From Kordiimonadaceae bacterium (GTDB taxonomy: Bacteria > Pseudomonadota > Alphaproteobacteria > Sphingomonadales > Kordiimonadaceae): a DNA stretch of 64,000 nt. Shown here piece by piece: positions 27,593-36,065 of the stretch (positions within the stretch are counted from its first letter, which is position 1; each line of letters begins with the position of its first letter). The stretch covers positions 1,488,001 through 1,552,000 of the forward strand of contig JAEPQB010000001.1 in the NCBI GenBank assembly GCA_017640725.1, in the 5' to 3' direction. Below the pieces are notes generated by a model, which made no database searches, was not told the origin of the DNA, and worked only from the letters and a program-made list of their open reading frames with translations. Position numbers and translations under genes: made by a program.

Positions 27593-30502
27593 ATGACAGG
27601 CATCATCAAAGCTGTTCTTGGCCCCACCAATACAGGCAAAACCCATTATGCTGTTGAGCGCATGCTCGGCTATGCGTCGGGCATTATGGGGTTTCCGCTC
27701 CGGCTTTTGGCGCGCGAGGTGTATGACCGGGTTGTCGCCATCAAAGGCAAGAACCAGGTGGCGCTTTTGACCGGCGAAGAGCGGATCGTGCCGGAGGGCG
27801 CGCGCTACTATCTGTGCACGGCCGAGGCCATGCCGCGCCTGATGGCAGTTGATTTTGTTGCGGTGGACGAGATCCAGATGGCGGCTGACCCGCAGCGCGG
27901 TCATGTGTTCACCGAGCATTTGCTGCACACGCGCGGCCGGTTCGAGACGCTCCTGCTGGGCGCGGACACGATGGCGCCGCTTATTCGGCGGCTTATTCCC
28001 GAAGCGGAGATTCTGCGGCGTGAGCGGTTTTCGACGCTCAGGCACATCAAACCGGCAAAACTATCGCGCCTGCAGCGCCGCAGCGTGGTGGTCGGGTTTT
28101 CCGCCAATGATGTTTATGCGATGGCAGAACTGATGCGCCGCCAAAAAGGGGGTGTCGCGATTGTGATGGGCGCGCTCTCGCCTCGTACCCGCAATGCGCA
28201 GGTGGAGATGTACCAATCGGGCGAGGTGGAACATTTGGTTGCCACCGATGCGATCGGCATGGGCCTCAATATGGATATTGATCATGTGTCTTTCGCGGGG
28301 CTTGGCAAATTTGATGGCCGGCGTTTTCGGGACCTGACGGCGGCAGAAGCTGCACAGATCGCGGGCCGAGCTGGTCGCTACAAGCGGGATGGAACTTTTT
28401 CAACGCTTGGCGGCGGTGAAACTGAGGCGATGGACCCCATGATGGTCGGCCAGATTGAAGAGCATCAGTTTGAGCCCGTGAAACGCATCTACTGGCGGAA
28501 TCATCGGCTTGATTTTGCGTCGATTCCGCGGCTTTTGCGCTCACTTGATCAACATACACAAACCGAAGGCCTGACCCGTGTTCGCGATGCGGTCGATATG
28601 CTGGCGCTTAAAGCGCTCGCTAAAGATGGTGCTGTTGCAGATGTCGCCGTGAACAAGGCGTCGGTCGAAAGTCTTTGGAATGTTTGCCAAATTCCCGATT
28701 TCCGCAAACTTTCGCCTGACGATCACTATGGTATTTTGAAGCGAATTTACCTGGATTTGATGAGCGATGCTGGCGCTATTCCCGGCGACTGGATTGCACG
28801 CCAAGTTAAGCGCCTTGACAATATAAACGGCGACATAGATACCTTGGCCGGTCGTATCGCCAGTATCCGTATCTGGACCTATGTTTCCCACCGGAAAAAT
28901 TGGCTAAAAGACGCGGCCCATTGGGCCCATGTAACACGCAGTGTGGAAGACCGTTTGTCTGATGCGCTGCACGAAAAATTAACACAGCGATTTGTGGATC
29001 GCCGCACGGCGGTCCTCATGCGCTCGCTCAGGCAAAGGGGTGAACTCAGCGTGAGCATCGACAATGATACCAATAAAGTCTCTGTCGAAGGACATGAGAT
29101 CGGCGAACTTAATGGCTTCTCATTTCGGGTTGAGCCAGGCGCTGCACGCGATGATCAGAAAATGCTCAAGGCAGCAGCCGAGAGCAGCTTGCAGGCGGAA
29201 CTGACGCGTAAAGCAAAACTGTTTGCCAATGTGGGGTACAAGGCCCTGACGCTTGATTTTGCGGACGGTCTGGCTTTTCCCAAACTGTTGTGGGAAGACG
29301 CACCGATTGCGACGCTTGAGGACGCAGGCGCATTCCTCGCACCGCGGGTGAAATTGTTGTCGACGACACTTCTCAAAGACGAGATGGCGGACCTTGTTAG
29401 AGGCCGCGCGCAAGACTGGCTGGATGGGCGTATCGCCGAAAAGCTGGAGCCTCTTGTTAAGCTTGCGCAGGAGCTGAACGGCGAGATTGAGCCACCTGAA
29501 GGCGCAGAAGCTCTCTCGGGCACCGTGCGCGGTGTTGCCTTCCGGTTGATGGAAAACTACGGCGTATTGCAGCGCAAGGAAGTCGATGGCGAATTGCGCC
29601 AGATTGACCAGGAAGCACGCAAAGGCCTGCGCCGGTTTGGCATCCGGATTGGTGCAACCAGCCTTTACATGCCGCTTGTGCTCAAGCCTCATGCCATTGA
29701 ACTACGCCTGTTGATGTGGGCGATGGCAGGCAAGCTGTCTGCGCTACCGGGCCTGCCAACACCGGGCATGGTGTGGGTCGACACGGAAGAGACGGCACCA
29801 AAAGAATTTTATGAGCTTTGCGGCTTCCATGTTGTTGGCAAAAAAGCCGTACGCATGGACATGCTTGAGCGTCTGGCGGATGCGGTGCGCCCACTGGGTC
29901 AGGACCGTAACTGGTTTGAAGTCACGCCTGAGATCATGGGGCTAGTGGGCCTGTCGGGTGAAGACTTTGCCGAAGTGATGCGCGGTATTGGCTATAAAAA
30001 CGAGCTGCGCTCCGTACCTGTGGAAGAAAAGCCAGCAGAAGGTGAGGCGAAAGAGCCTGAAGCAGAAACTGCTGAAGCTGAAACTCCTGGGGAGGAAGCA
30101 CCCGCGGCGGAAAACGCTGCCGCTGAAGCAGAAGCACCCACTGAGACTGCAACTCCGGAACCAGAAACAGCAGAAGCACCCGTAGCGGACGCAGCTGATG
30201 GGTCTGAGGCTGAGGAAAAACCGACGCATGTGGAACGCCACTTCTTTATGTGGGCACCAAAGCGTCCGGCCCGCCCTCACGGGCGCCGCGATCACGGTGC
30301 CGGCAAGCCATCGGGTGATGGCAGGCCTGATGGGCGCTCGGGCAAAAAAGGAAAAGGCCCTCGCAGACAAGGCGGCAAAGGCGGACCCAAAGGGCCGCGC
30401 GTGCATACTTCGGGTCCAGCGAGGAAAACGGGCAAGGTTGACCCGGATTCGCCATTTGCAGCATTGGCGAGCCTTAAGGACGCCCTCAACAAAAAAGGCT
30501 GA
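27593..30502 (+). CDS. SUV3-like ATP-dependent RNA helicase
   Basis: A 969-residue superfamily 2 helicase of the SUV3 type, known from the mitochondrial RNA degradosome and common in alphaproteobacteria. Walker A is GPTNTGKTHYA (10-20), motif II is VAVDEIQMA, and the C-terminal helicase half has HLVATDAIGMGLNMDIDHV and AQIAGRAGRYKRDGTF. After about residue 810 comes a long acidic Glu/Ala/Pro stretch, then a basic Arg/Gly/Lys tail, probably disordered and RNA-binding. The ATG at 27593 is preferred to a GTG at 27560. The S4 gene follows after 5 bases. Confidence 0.92.
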   Translation: MTGIIKAVLGPTNTGKTHYAVERMLGYASGIMGFPLRLLAREVYDRVVAIKGKNQVALLTGEERIVPEGARYYLCTAEAMPRLMAVDFVAVDEIQMAADPQRGHVFTEHLLHTRGRFETLLLGADTMAPLIRRLIPEAEILRRERFSTLRHIKPAKLSRLQRRSVVVGFSANDVYAMAELMRRQKGGVAIVMGALSPRTRNAQVEMYQSGEVEHLVATDAIGMGLNMDIDHVSFAGLGKFDGRRFRDLTAAEAAQIAGRAGRYKRDGTFSTLGGGETEAMDPMMVGQIEEHQFEPVKRIYWRNHRLDFASIPRLLRSLDQHTQTEGLTRVRDAVDMLALKALAKDGAVADVAVNKASVESLWNVCQIPDFRKLSPDDHYGILKRIYLDLMSDAGAIPGDWIARQVKRLDNINGDIDTLAGRIASIRIWTYVSHRKNWLKDAAHWAHVTRSVEDRLSDALHEKLTQRFVDRRTAVLMRSLRQRGELSVSIDNDTNKVSVEGHEIGELNGFSFRVEPGAARDDQKMLKAAAESSLQAELTRKAKLFANVGYKALTLDFADGLAFPKLLWEDAPIATLEDAGAFLAPRVKLLSTTLLKDEMADLVRGRAQDWLDGRIAEKLEPLVKLAQELNGEIEPPEGAEALSGTVRGVAFRLMENYGVLQRKEVDGELRQIDQEARKGLRRFGIRIGATSLYMPLVLKPHAIELRLLMWAMAGKLSALPGLPTPGMVWVDTEETAPKEFYELCGFHVVGKKAVRMDMLERLADAVRPLGQDRNWFEVTPEIMGLVGLSGEDFAEVMRGIGYKNELRSVPVEEKPAEGEAKEPEAETAEAETPGEEAPAAENAAAEAEAPTETATPEPETAEAPVADAADGSEAEEKPTHVERHFFMWAPKRPARPHGRRDHGAGKPSGDGRPDGRSGKKGKGPRRQGGKGGPKGPRVHTSGPARKTGKVDPDSPFAALASLKDALNKKG

Positions 30503-30507
30503 TCGCC

Positions 30508-30906
30508 ATGGCGGATCCAACTGGCACGTCAACGCTCCGGTTGGATAAATGGTTGTGGCAAGCGCGCTTCTTCAAGTCACGATCACTTGCGGCTGCGCAG
30601 TGCCGCGCGCGAAAGGTGCGCGTAAATGGCAACTTGTGCAGCAAGGCGAGCGTGGCCGTGCAGGTTGGGGATGTGCTGACGTTTCCAAAAGCGGGTGACA
30701 TAAGAGTGATTGAAGTGGTTGCACTGGGTACCCGTCGCGGGCCTGCCACCGAGGCCCAAACCCTCTACACGGACCTTACGCCGCCCAAACCGGAAGCTGG
30801 CCGCGATGAAGTTGAGGCGGCGCCAGCCGGACCGGTTCGTCTGCCCGGAAGCGGTCGCCCGACCAAGGCCGAGCGCCGTGCGACGGACCGACTTAGAGAC
30901 CGTTAA
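30508..30906 (+). CDS. S4-domain RNA-binding protein, Hsp15-like
   Basis: A 132-residue protein with an N-terminal S4 RNA-binding domain (LRLDKWLWQARFFKSRSLAAAQ, then RKVRVNGNLCSKASVAVQVGDVLTF). The C-terminal half is a basic tail rich in Pro, Arg and Lys. In other bacteria Hsp15 recycles stalled 50S subunits carrying peptidyl-tRNA. It lies 5 bases after the SUV3-like helicase gene, so the pair may act together on RNA; the same neighbours recur in alphaproteobacteria, as far as I recall. Confidence 0.9.
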   Translation: MADPTGTSTLRLDKWLWQARFFKSRSLAAAQCRARKVRVNGNLCSKASVAVQVGDVLTFPKAGDIRVIEVVALGTRRGPATEAQTLYTDLTPPKPEAGRDEVEAAPAGPVRLPGSGRPTKAERRATDRLRDR

Positions 30907-31014
30907 GCCTTCGCCTTCCCATGCCTGAATGATGAGGCTACCTATCTTTTGACCCGCTTTTTCGGTAAAGTGGCAGCTCAGACTAGGGTGCAATCGATTT
31001 CTGGGGAGGGTCGC

Positions 31015-31689
31015 ATGCAAGATTATCTCAAGCTCGCGGTATTATTGGCCAGCATCTCGGTGATCAGCTTTTCTGTTTCAGGACCGGCAGCGGCTCAGAA
31101 CGTCGAAAATTTAACCGACAAAGAGCGCTTTGACCGGGCGCGCAACTATCTTACGTCAGCCGTTAATGGTCAGGGCCAGCTCCGTGAAACCGGCGGACAC
31201 AGCGTCGGCCATCTGGGCAGCCGAATGTCGGAAAACTTCGAAAGGTTGCGCAGCTATCATTCATTCGTCATCTCTAGCAATTGCAGAGCGTCAGTGACCT
31301 ATCAAGCCAACGAAGATAGACGGATTGTACGGTCCAGACCGATTGAAACCATGGCAGAATTCAGTCGCAGTGTCAGCGGTACCAGCAGCTGGCATTTCGG
31401 GTCGATGACAGAAGCAGTGACATCGGAAGAACAGGGGCAATATATCCTTTGGCTCAAAGTGCCAAACACTTTCAGCTGGTGGGAGAATACCAGAAAAGGC
31501 TTTTGGAAAAGTTTACTCAGCAGGTATGTGGAGCAGCCCAAATGGGGGCGCATTACCTACCCGCCGGAGGGCGATGACGATGTGAAAATCCGCTTCCGGA
31601 ACAGAATCACTCGTGACAATGCCAAACGAGCGGCCGAATTTATCCAGACCTACTGCAAAGGCAAAGACCCGAACGTGATGCAGTTTTAG
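31015..31689 (+). CDS. Exported protein of unknown function
   Basis: A 224-residue exported protein that I do not recognise. The ATG at 31015 has GGGGAGGG just upstream and starts a signal peptide (about residues 1-28, LAVLLASISVISFSVSGPAAA). The mature protein is rich in Arg and aromatic residues, with one cysteine near the middle (SSNCRASVTY) and one near the end (QTYCKGKD), which might form a disulphide. It lies alone between the S4 gene and fdxA. Confidence 0.72.
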   Translation: MQDYLKLAVLLASISVISFSVSGPAAAQNVENLTDKERFDRARNYLTSAVNGQGQLRETGGHSVGHLGSRMSENFERLRSYHSFVISSNCRASVTYQANEDRRIVRSRPIETMAEFSRSVSGTSSWHFGSMTEAVTSEEQGQYILWLKVPNTFSWWENTRKGFWKSLLSRYVEQPKWGRITYPPEGDDDVKIRFRNRITRDNAKRAAEFIQTYCKGKDPNVMQF

Positions 31690-31926
31690 GTTTTTCAGCA
31701 ACAATTCTTGCATCGCTACAGTCTCAAACTGGTAGAGTTCCTGTTGGAGTGATGGCACTCAATGGGCGGCGTGTCCGCCCGGTAAACCTGACATTGTCGT
31801 GAGTTAAGAATCGCTTGCACATAAACCCGTTGCCCAGCGGAAAAGTTTTCGGCATAAACCAAGTCAAGGGCCAAACCGGCAGCTGCAACGGCTGACGGGA
31901 ACGACAGGATACAAAGGAGACACCTC

Positions 31927-32262
31927 ATGACCTACATCGTCACAGAGGCATGCATTAAATGTAAGTTTATGGACTGTGTTGAAGTTTGTCCCGTGGACTG
32001 CTTCTACGAAGGCGAAAACATGTTGGTGATCAATCCAAACGAATGCATCGATTGCGGCGTTTGCGAACCCGAGTGCCCCGCTGAGGCGATTTTGCCTGAC
32101 ACGGAAGATGGTCTTGAGGCAATGCTTGAGCTCAACACCAAATATTCTGAAGAATGGCCAAACATCACCGCCAAAGGGCAAGAGCCCGAGGACGCGGACG
32201 ACTGGAAGGGCAAAGAAGGCAAAATGGAGCACTTCTCACCCAACCCAGGTGCTGGCGACTAG
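31927..32262 (+). CDS. fdxA: Seven-iron ferredoxin
   Basis: A 111-residue ferredoxin of the FdxA type with one 3Fe-4S and one 4Fe-4S cluster. Nine cysteines are visible: 9, 12, 17, 21, 25, 40, 43, 46 and 50. By comparison with Azotobacter FdI, Cys9, 17 and 50 would bind the 3Fe cluster and Cys21, 40, 43 and 46 the 4Fe cluster. The C-terminus is acidic. It carries electrons in metabolism, with an unknown partner here. The position just before carD is a conserved alphaproteobacterial neighbourhood. Confidence 0.96.
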   Translation: MTYIVTEACIKCKFMDCVEVCPVDCFYEGENMLVINPNECIDCGVCEPECPAEAILPDTEDGLEAMLELNTKYSEEWPNITAKGQEPEDADDWKGKEGKMEHFSPNPGAGD

Positions 32263-32750
32263 CCTCTGAGCGCCTTCATTGCCAGCAACAACCTTGCGTG
32301 CGCCAAACATAGGGTTTGAGCGCCCTAGAGGGGCGAAGTCAACTGACACTATAAATTTCATGTAATTTATGTTACAATCTAAAGATTGCTGCATGAAATG
32401 AACGTTTGGGCCGTTTTTTGTGCATAGGAATCTTGCGCAAAATTGCGTTGATGCAGCGGCTAACCTCCTGAATTTATGGGATGTTATTAGCGTTCATTTG
32501 CTCTGGCTGGCTTTTTTCAAATTGCTGCCAGACACTGCACAACGTGTTGAGTGTTGAACTTCTGGGTGCACCGAGTCGAACGGCTGACAAGCCAGTTTCG
32601 GCAGGTTGAGAGATAAAGAACGAATATTTCACGGGCAATTTATCCAATGGGGAGCCGCCATCAGCTGTGTTGATGGCTGAGGGAATTGTCCGGTCTGAAA
32701 ATATCTCCTTCCTGATCGGTGTGCTGAGAAAGAAAAGGATATAAACAGTA
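32263..32750. other. Non-coding leader between fdxA and carD
   Basis: About 490 bases without a gene, the longest such stretch here. It begins with a short hairpin (cgccc-tagag-gggcg at 32321-32335). An AT-rich block follows at 32349-32400, with nested inverted repeats that are listed separately. A further stem, gccatca/tgatggc at 32657-32677, lies 75 bases before carD. The stretch may hold the carD promoter and a long structured 5' leader, or a small RNA. I recognise no known RNA family. Confidence 0.5.
32355..32399. promoter_or_regulatory. Nested inverted repeats upstream of carD
   Basis: Outer arms atttcatg (32355-32362) and catgaaat (32392-32399) match perfectly. Inside them lie caatct (32375-32380) and agattg (32383-32388), also perfect, with a 2-base loop. 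Transcribed, this would be a long asymmetric hairpin. As DNA it could be a double operator near the carD promoter. Confidence 0.5.
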
Positions 32751-33251
32751 ATGGCTAAATCGAAAAACCATCCTTATTCAGTTGGTGATTATATTGTCTA
32801 CCCAAAACACGGTGTTGGCCGTGTTGTTGAGTTGGAAACTCAGGAAATCGCTGGCTTGAAGCTGGAGCTTTACGTCATTCGGTTCGAAAAAGAGCGTATG
32901 ACGCTTCGGGTGCCGACCAATAAAGCAGAAGCAAGCGGTATGCGCCGCCTCTCTTCCGATGCGACGCTTCAGGAAGCTTTCACCACGCTGAAAGGCAAGG
33001 CGCGCATCAAGCGTACCATGTGGAGCCGTCGGGCGCAGGAGTATGAAGCAAAGATCAACTCTGGCGATCTTGTGTCCATTGCTGAAGTCGTGCGCGATTT
33101 GCACCGCGGTGAAGATCAGCCGGAACAATCCTACAGTGAGCGGCAGATTTACGAATCAGCTCTTGGCCGTCTCGCGCGCGAGCTTGCCGCTGTTGAAGAT
33201 ATCGACGAAGCGGCGGCGATGGATAAGCTGGAAAAAGAACTCGCAGCTTAA
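32751..33251 (+). CDS. carD: CarD-family transcriptional regulator
   Basis: A 166-residue CarD/CdnL protein. The N-terminal Tudor-like RNA-polymerase-interaction domain is FSVGDYIVYPKHGVGRVVEL-like here (SVGDYIVYPKHGVGRV, residues 10-25). The helical C-terminal DNA-binding part has MRRLSSDA, then TMWSRRAQEYEAKINSGDLVSIAEVVRDLHR. Such proteins bind the RNA polymerase beta subunit and stabilise open promoter complexes, for example at rRNA and stress promoters. It has its own terminator, then the sigma-32-type gene. Confidence 0.95.
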   Translation: MAKSKNHPYSVGDYIVYPKHGVGRVVELETQEIAGLKLELYVIRFEKERMTLRVPTNKAEASGMRRLSSDATLQEAFTTLKGKARIKRTMWSRRAQEYEAKINSGDLVSIAEVVRDLHRGEDQPEQSYSERQIYESALGRLARELAAVEDIDEAAAMDKLEKELAA

Positions 33252-33273
33252 CCCGCTGAAAATAAACAATTTA

Positions 33274-33300
33274 AAACCCGCCTTTTCGGCGGGTTTTTTT
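33274..33300 (+). terminator. Intrinsic terminator of carD
   Basis: aaacccgcc (33274-33282) pairs with ggcgggttt (33288-33296) around a 5-base loop, with T residues to 33300. It is 22 bases beyond the carD stop. Confidence 0.9.
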
Positions 33301-33410
33301 GTGCGCAGGCGCCTAAAACCGATCACGAAAAAAATACTACCATTCCACTCTAAAATGGTCATAATGCACGCCATTAATCAGATGCATTAAATCTATTGGC
33401 GGAGAGAGAC

Positions 33411-34292
33411 GTGGCGATAGGTAATTGGGCAACTGGGGATGATAGACGGGTAATTCGGCATGCCATGAAAGCGCCGATGCTCGATCGGGACGAAGAAACC
33501 GAACTCGCCCTGGCCTGGCAAACTGAACGTGACGAGCATGCGCTCAAGAAACTCACCGAAGCGCACCTTCGGCTGGCTGTGGCAGCCGCCAGCAGATATC
33601 GCCATTATGGATTACCCGTTGCAGACCTTATTCAAGAAGGCACCGTCGGATTGATGGAAGCGGCCTACCGCTTCGAAAGTTCCCGTGAAGTCAGATTTTC
33701 AACCTACGCATCCTGGTGGGTTCGCGCCGCTGTGCAGGACTATGTGCTGCGCAACTGGTCAATTGTGCGCACCGGCACGACGTCGGCTCACAAAGCCCTG
33801 TTTTTCAACCTGAAACGCTTGAAAGCCAAGATGGGTGTTGATGCTGACAGACCTCTGTCTTTCCAGGCACGTAATCAGATCGCTGATGAAATGGGCGTGC
33901 GCCTTCGCGATGTGGAAGCCATGGAAGGCCGCCTGTCCGGCGTCGACCGCTCCTTGAATGCCCCTGTTGCTGATGAAAGCGCTCAGGAATGGCAGGACCT
34001 GTTGGTTGCGGACGCACCGCTGCCAGACCAGGAATATATTGCGACCCACGATCGCTCTAAAAAGTCTGCTTTGATCGAAGACGCGATGTCAGACCTGACT
34101 GAACGCGAAAGCTTCATTATCCGCGAGCGTCAGCTCAAGGAAAATGGCGTGACCCTGGCGGTACTTGGCTCTCAGCTTGGCATTTCCAAAGAACGTGTTC
34201 GCCAGCTCGAGGCACAAGCACTTGGTAAACTGCGGGACAGTCTCGTGCGCAAAATCGGCGACCCGGTGGCAGCAGGTCTAACCAGCGTTTAA
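33411..34292 (+). CDS. rpoH: RNA polymerase sigma factor, RpoH (sigma-32) type
   Basis: A 293-residue group 3/heat-shock-type sigma factor. Region 2 has LIQEGTVGLMEAAYRFESSREVRFSTYASWWVRAAVQ in its usual form. The RpoH box is clear as HKALFFNLKRLK, and region 4 ends in LGISKERVRQLEAQALGKLR. The GTG at 33411 follows GGAGAG; an upstream TTG at 33396 would overlap that ribosome binding site. Alphaproteobacteria often have more than one RpoH; this one may be the second, oxidative-stress type (RpoH2), which I cannot decide from the sequence alone. Confidence 0.92.
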   Translation: MAIGNWATGDDRRVIRHAMKAPMLDRDEETELALAWQTERDEHALKKLTEAHLRLAVAAASRYRHYGLPVADLIQEGTVGLMEAAYRFESSREVRFSTYASWWVRAAVQDYVLRNWSIVRTGTTSAHKALFFNLKRLKAKMGVDADRPLSFQARNQIADEMGVRLRDVEAMEGRLSGVDRSLNAPVADESAQEWQDLLVADAPLPDQEYIATHDRSKKSALIEDAMSDLTERESFIIRERQLKENGVTLAVLGSQLGISKERVRQLEAQALGKLRDSLVRKIGDPVAAGLTSV

Positions 34293-34296
34293 GCCT

Positions 34297-35094
34297 TCAA
34301 AGCCGGATCGCATCCAGTGGTCCGGTTATCAGCACATCAAAAATTATCACCGGCAACGCGTTGTTAAGGCCGTGTAGTATGACAGCCCACACAAAACCAT
34401 ATCGCATGCGCGTATAGGTGTAGAATGTGGCAGCAACGACCTGCGGCAGGATAATGAACGGCACAAAAAAGCCATGCTCCGACCAGCTGAAATTTGCGTA
34501 ACGTTCGATATGTGCAGCACCAAACGCGATGATAGAGAACCAAAAAATTTTGGCATAATGCTGTCGCCAGAAAGACTGCAGCCCTGCAAGCCAACTTCCT
34601 CTGCTGGTCAAAAAATAGACCAACCCACCGACGGCAAATGACGCCCCATAGCGCAGCACCGCGCCATCCTGATAAAGACCTTCACGCAAGCCGCGGTCAC
34701 CCACAAATACAGCCGACAGGGCAAGATAGACCAACCCCGCTACTGTTGCCGCCAGACTTAGCCGACCCATTTTGAAATGCGCCCGGAAGGCGGCTTCTTC
34801 AATAAGAGGAACAACCAGCCCGCCAACCAGGATCATTTGCCATGCTGGCCAGGTTAGGCTGGCCAGTCTGTTTTCCAGACCAGTGACCATGCCGGCCGCT
34901 TCGAATATATAAAAACTGAGCGCGGCCAGGACGGCAAAAATGAGTTTTAAGATGAGAAGAACGGGAATGTTGGCCGCCGCTTGCCCCCAGCTGGCGCCGG
35001 GATAGCTGTGAACCGGTTGAATCAAGAACTGTGTGACCGCCTTCAATTGCACCCAATAGGCGCCGGGACGCAGAAACGTCAAAAATACTGGCAT
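34297..35094 (-). CDS. CPBP-family intramembrane metalloprotease
   Basis: A 265-residue polytopic membrane protein with about seven hydrophobic segments. The CPBP (CAAX-protease/bacteriocin-processing) motifs are there: EEAAFR (99-104), then FGAAH near residue 195, then HGLNNALP near 246. Glu and His would bind zinc inside the membrane. In bacteria such enzymes process prenylated or bacteriocin peptides or act as immunity proteins; the target here is unknown. The gene ends 4 bases from the end of the convergent sigma factor gene. Confidence 0.83.
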   Translation of the reverse strand: MPVFLTFLRPGAYWVQLKAVTQFLIQPVHSYPGASWGQAAANIPVLLILKLIFAVLAALSFYIFEAAGMVTGLENRLASLTWPAWQMILVGGLVVPLIEEAAFRAHFKMGRLSLAATVAGLVYLALSAVFVGDRGLREGLYQDGAVLRYGASFAVGGLVYFLTSRGSWLAGLQSFWRQHYAKIFWFSIIAFGAAHIERYANFSWSEHGFFVPFIILPQVVAATFYTYTRMRYGFVWAVILHGLNNALPVIIFDVLITGPLDAIRL

Positions 35095-35212
35095 AGGACC
35101 CTCGCATGTTCTGGCGCACTTTTTGGCACCTTATTATCGTCAAATATGCAGCGCGAGTTTTTGAATAGGGTCAAGAACGCATGGACGAGCGATGCTGGCG
35201 CAGGGACCAAAC

Positions 35213-36004
35213 CTATGGGTTGCTTAAAATAACCAACTGGCCTGGCCCTTCAAGGCGCATAAACGGACCACCGCGCCACGTCACCCAGCCCCGCACTTCG
35301 ACTTGTTTTTGTGTCAGCTCCAATGGGTCGATATCCAGTTTTTTGAACAGGCGAATGGCCCTTGTGGGTATTTCCACCGTAAAGTCTGTTCGCCAGTTCT
35401 CCCCGAAGTTGAGGAAAATACGGTTCCCGACCTTGGCAGCATTTTGCACACGGCCCGAAACAATCACCAGTCGCCCAGTGCGTATGTCGTCTACTGCGTT
35501 TCTTTCCAGGTCCATCGCTGACCAAAGGCCAGTTTTGTTTGTTCGTGCAATGGCCTCCGCTGCGCGCAAACTGTCCAGGCCAGCCACATGACCGGCTCTG
35601 GGCAGCACCATCGCGGCCCCGCGTATCACCAGTTGATGCTGGAGCCAGTGGCCATTTTCCACAAGGGCGTGGGCAATTTTTTTGCCGACCAGGGTTTGGT
35701 CTTCTGCTTCACAAAAAAGGGCGAGCTTTTGTCCGCTCACCAGCTCATCCAAAATTGCACGTGACTTTTCTGCATGAGGCCAGCTTCTGTACTGGTCCGT
35801 GGCTTGCCAGACCTCCGGTGCTTTGATTGCCGAGAGAACCAGGTGGCTGCCATCCGCTGCGACCAGTTCATCGCCAGAAACTGCTTCTGCGACTGTAAAC
35901 TGCCCGCAGGCTTTCAATGACAAGGGTATGGGAACGGCGTGTGCTGAGGGTTGGGCCAAAACGGCCGCAACCAAACTCACTAATGCTGCAAATGTCTTGA
36001 CCAT
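35213..36004 (-). CDS. Exported SNase-fold protein with degenerate active site
   Basis: A 263-residue exported protein with a signal peptide (residues 1-23) and a staphylococcal-nuclease-like region (residues about 36-165: VAEAVSGDELVAADGSHLVLSAIKAPE...GQKLALFC..GKKIAHALVENGHWLQ...LDSLRAAEAIARTNKTGLW). Aligned by eye on the conserved Pro-Glu (63-64), the catalytic Arg35 of nuclease is Val56, the calcium ligand Asp40 is Lys61 and Arg87 is Lys108. It is thus probably a binding domain, not a nuclease. The C-terminal third looks like an OB fold (GRVQNAAKVGNRIFLNFGENW). The start at 36004 gives the signal peptide. Confidence 0.72.
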   Translation of the reverse strand: MVKTFAALVSLVAAVLAQPSAHAVPIPLSLKACGQFTVAEAVSGDELVAADGSHLVLSAIKAPEVWQATDQYRSWPHAEKSRAILDELVSGQKLALFCEAEDQTLVGKKIAHALVENGHWLQHQLVIRGAAMVLPRAGHVAGLDSLRAAEAIARTNKTGLWSAMDLERNAVDDIRTGRLVIVSGRVQNAAKVGNRIFLNFGENWRTDFTVEIPTRAIRLFKKLDIDPLELTQKQVEVRGWVTWRGGPFMRLEGPGQLVILSNP

Positions 36005-36065
36005 ACTTCCCTCAAACGGCAAGCCTACAGGCGGGAGAGAATTGCATCAACGGGGAGACCAGTCC

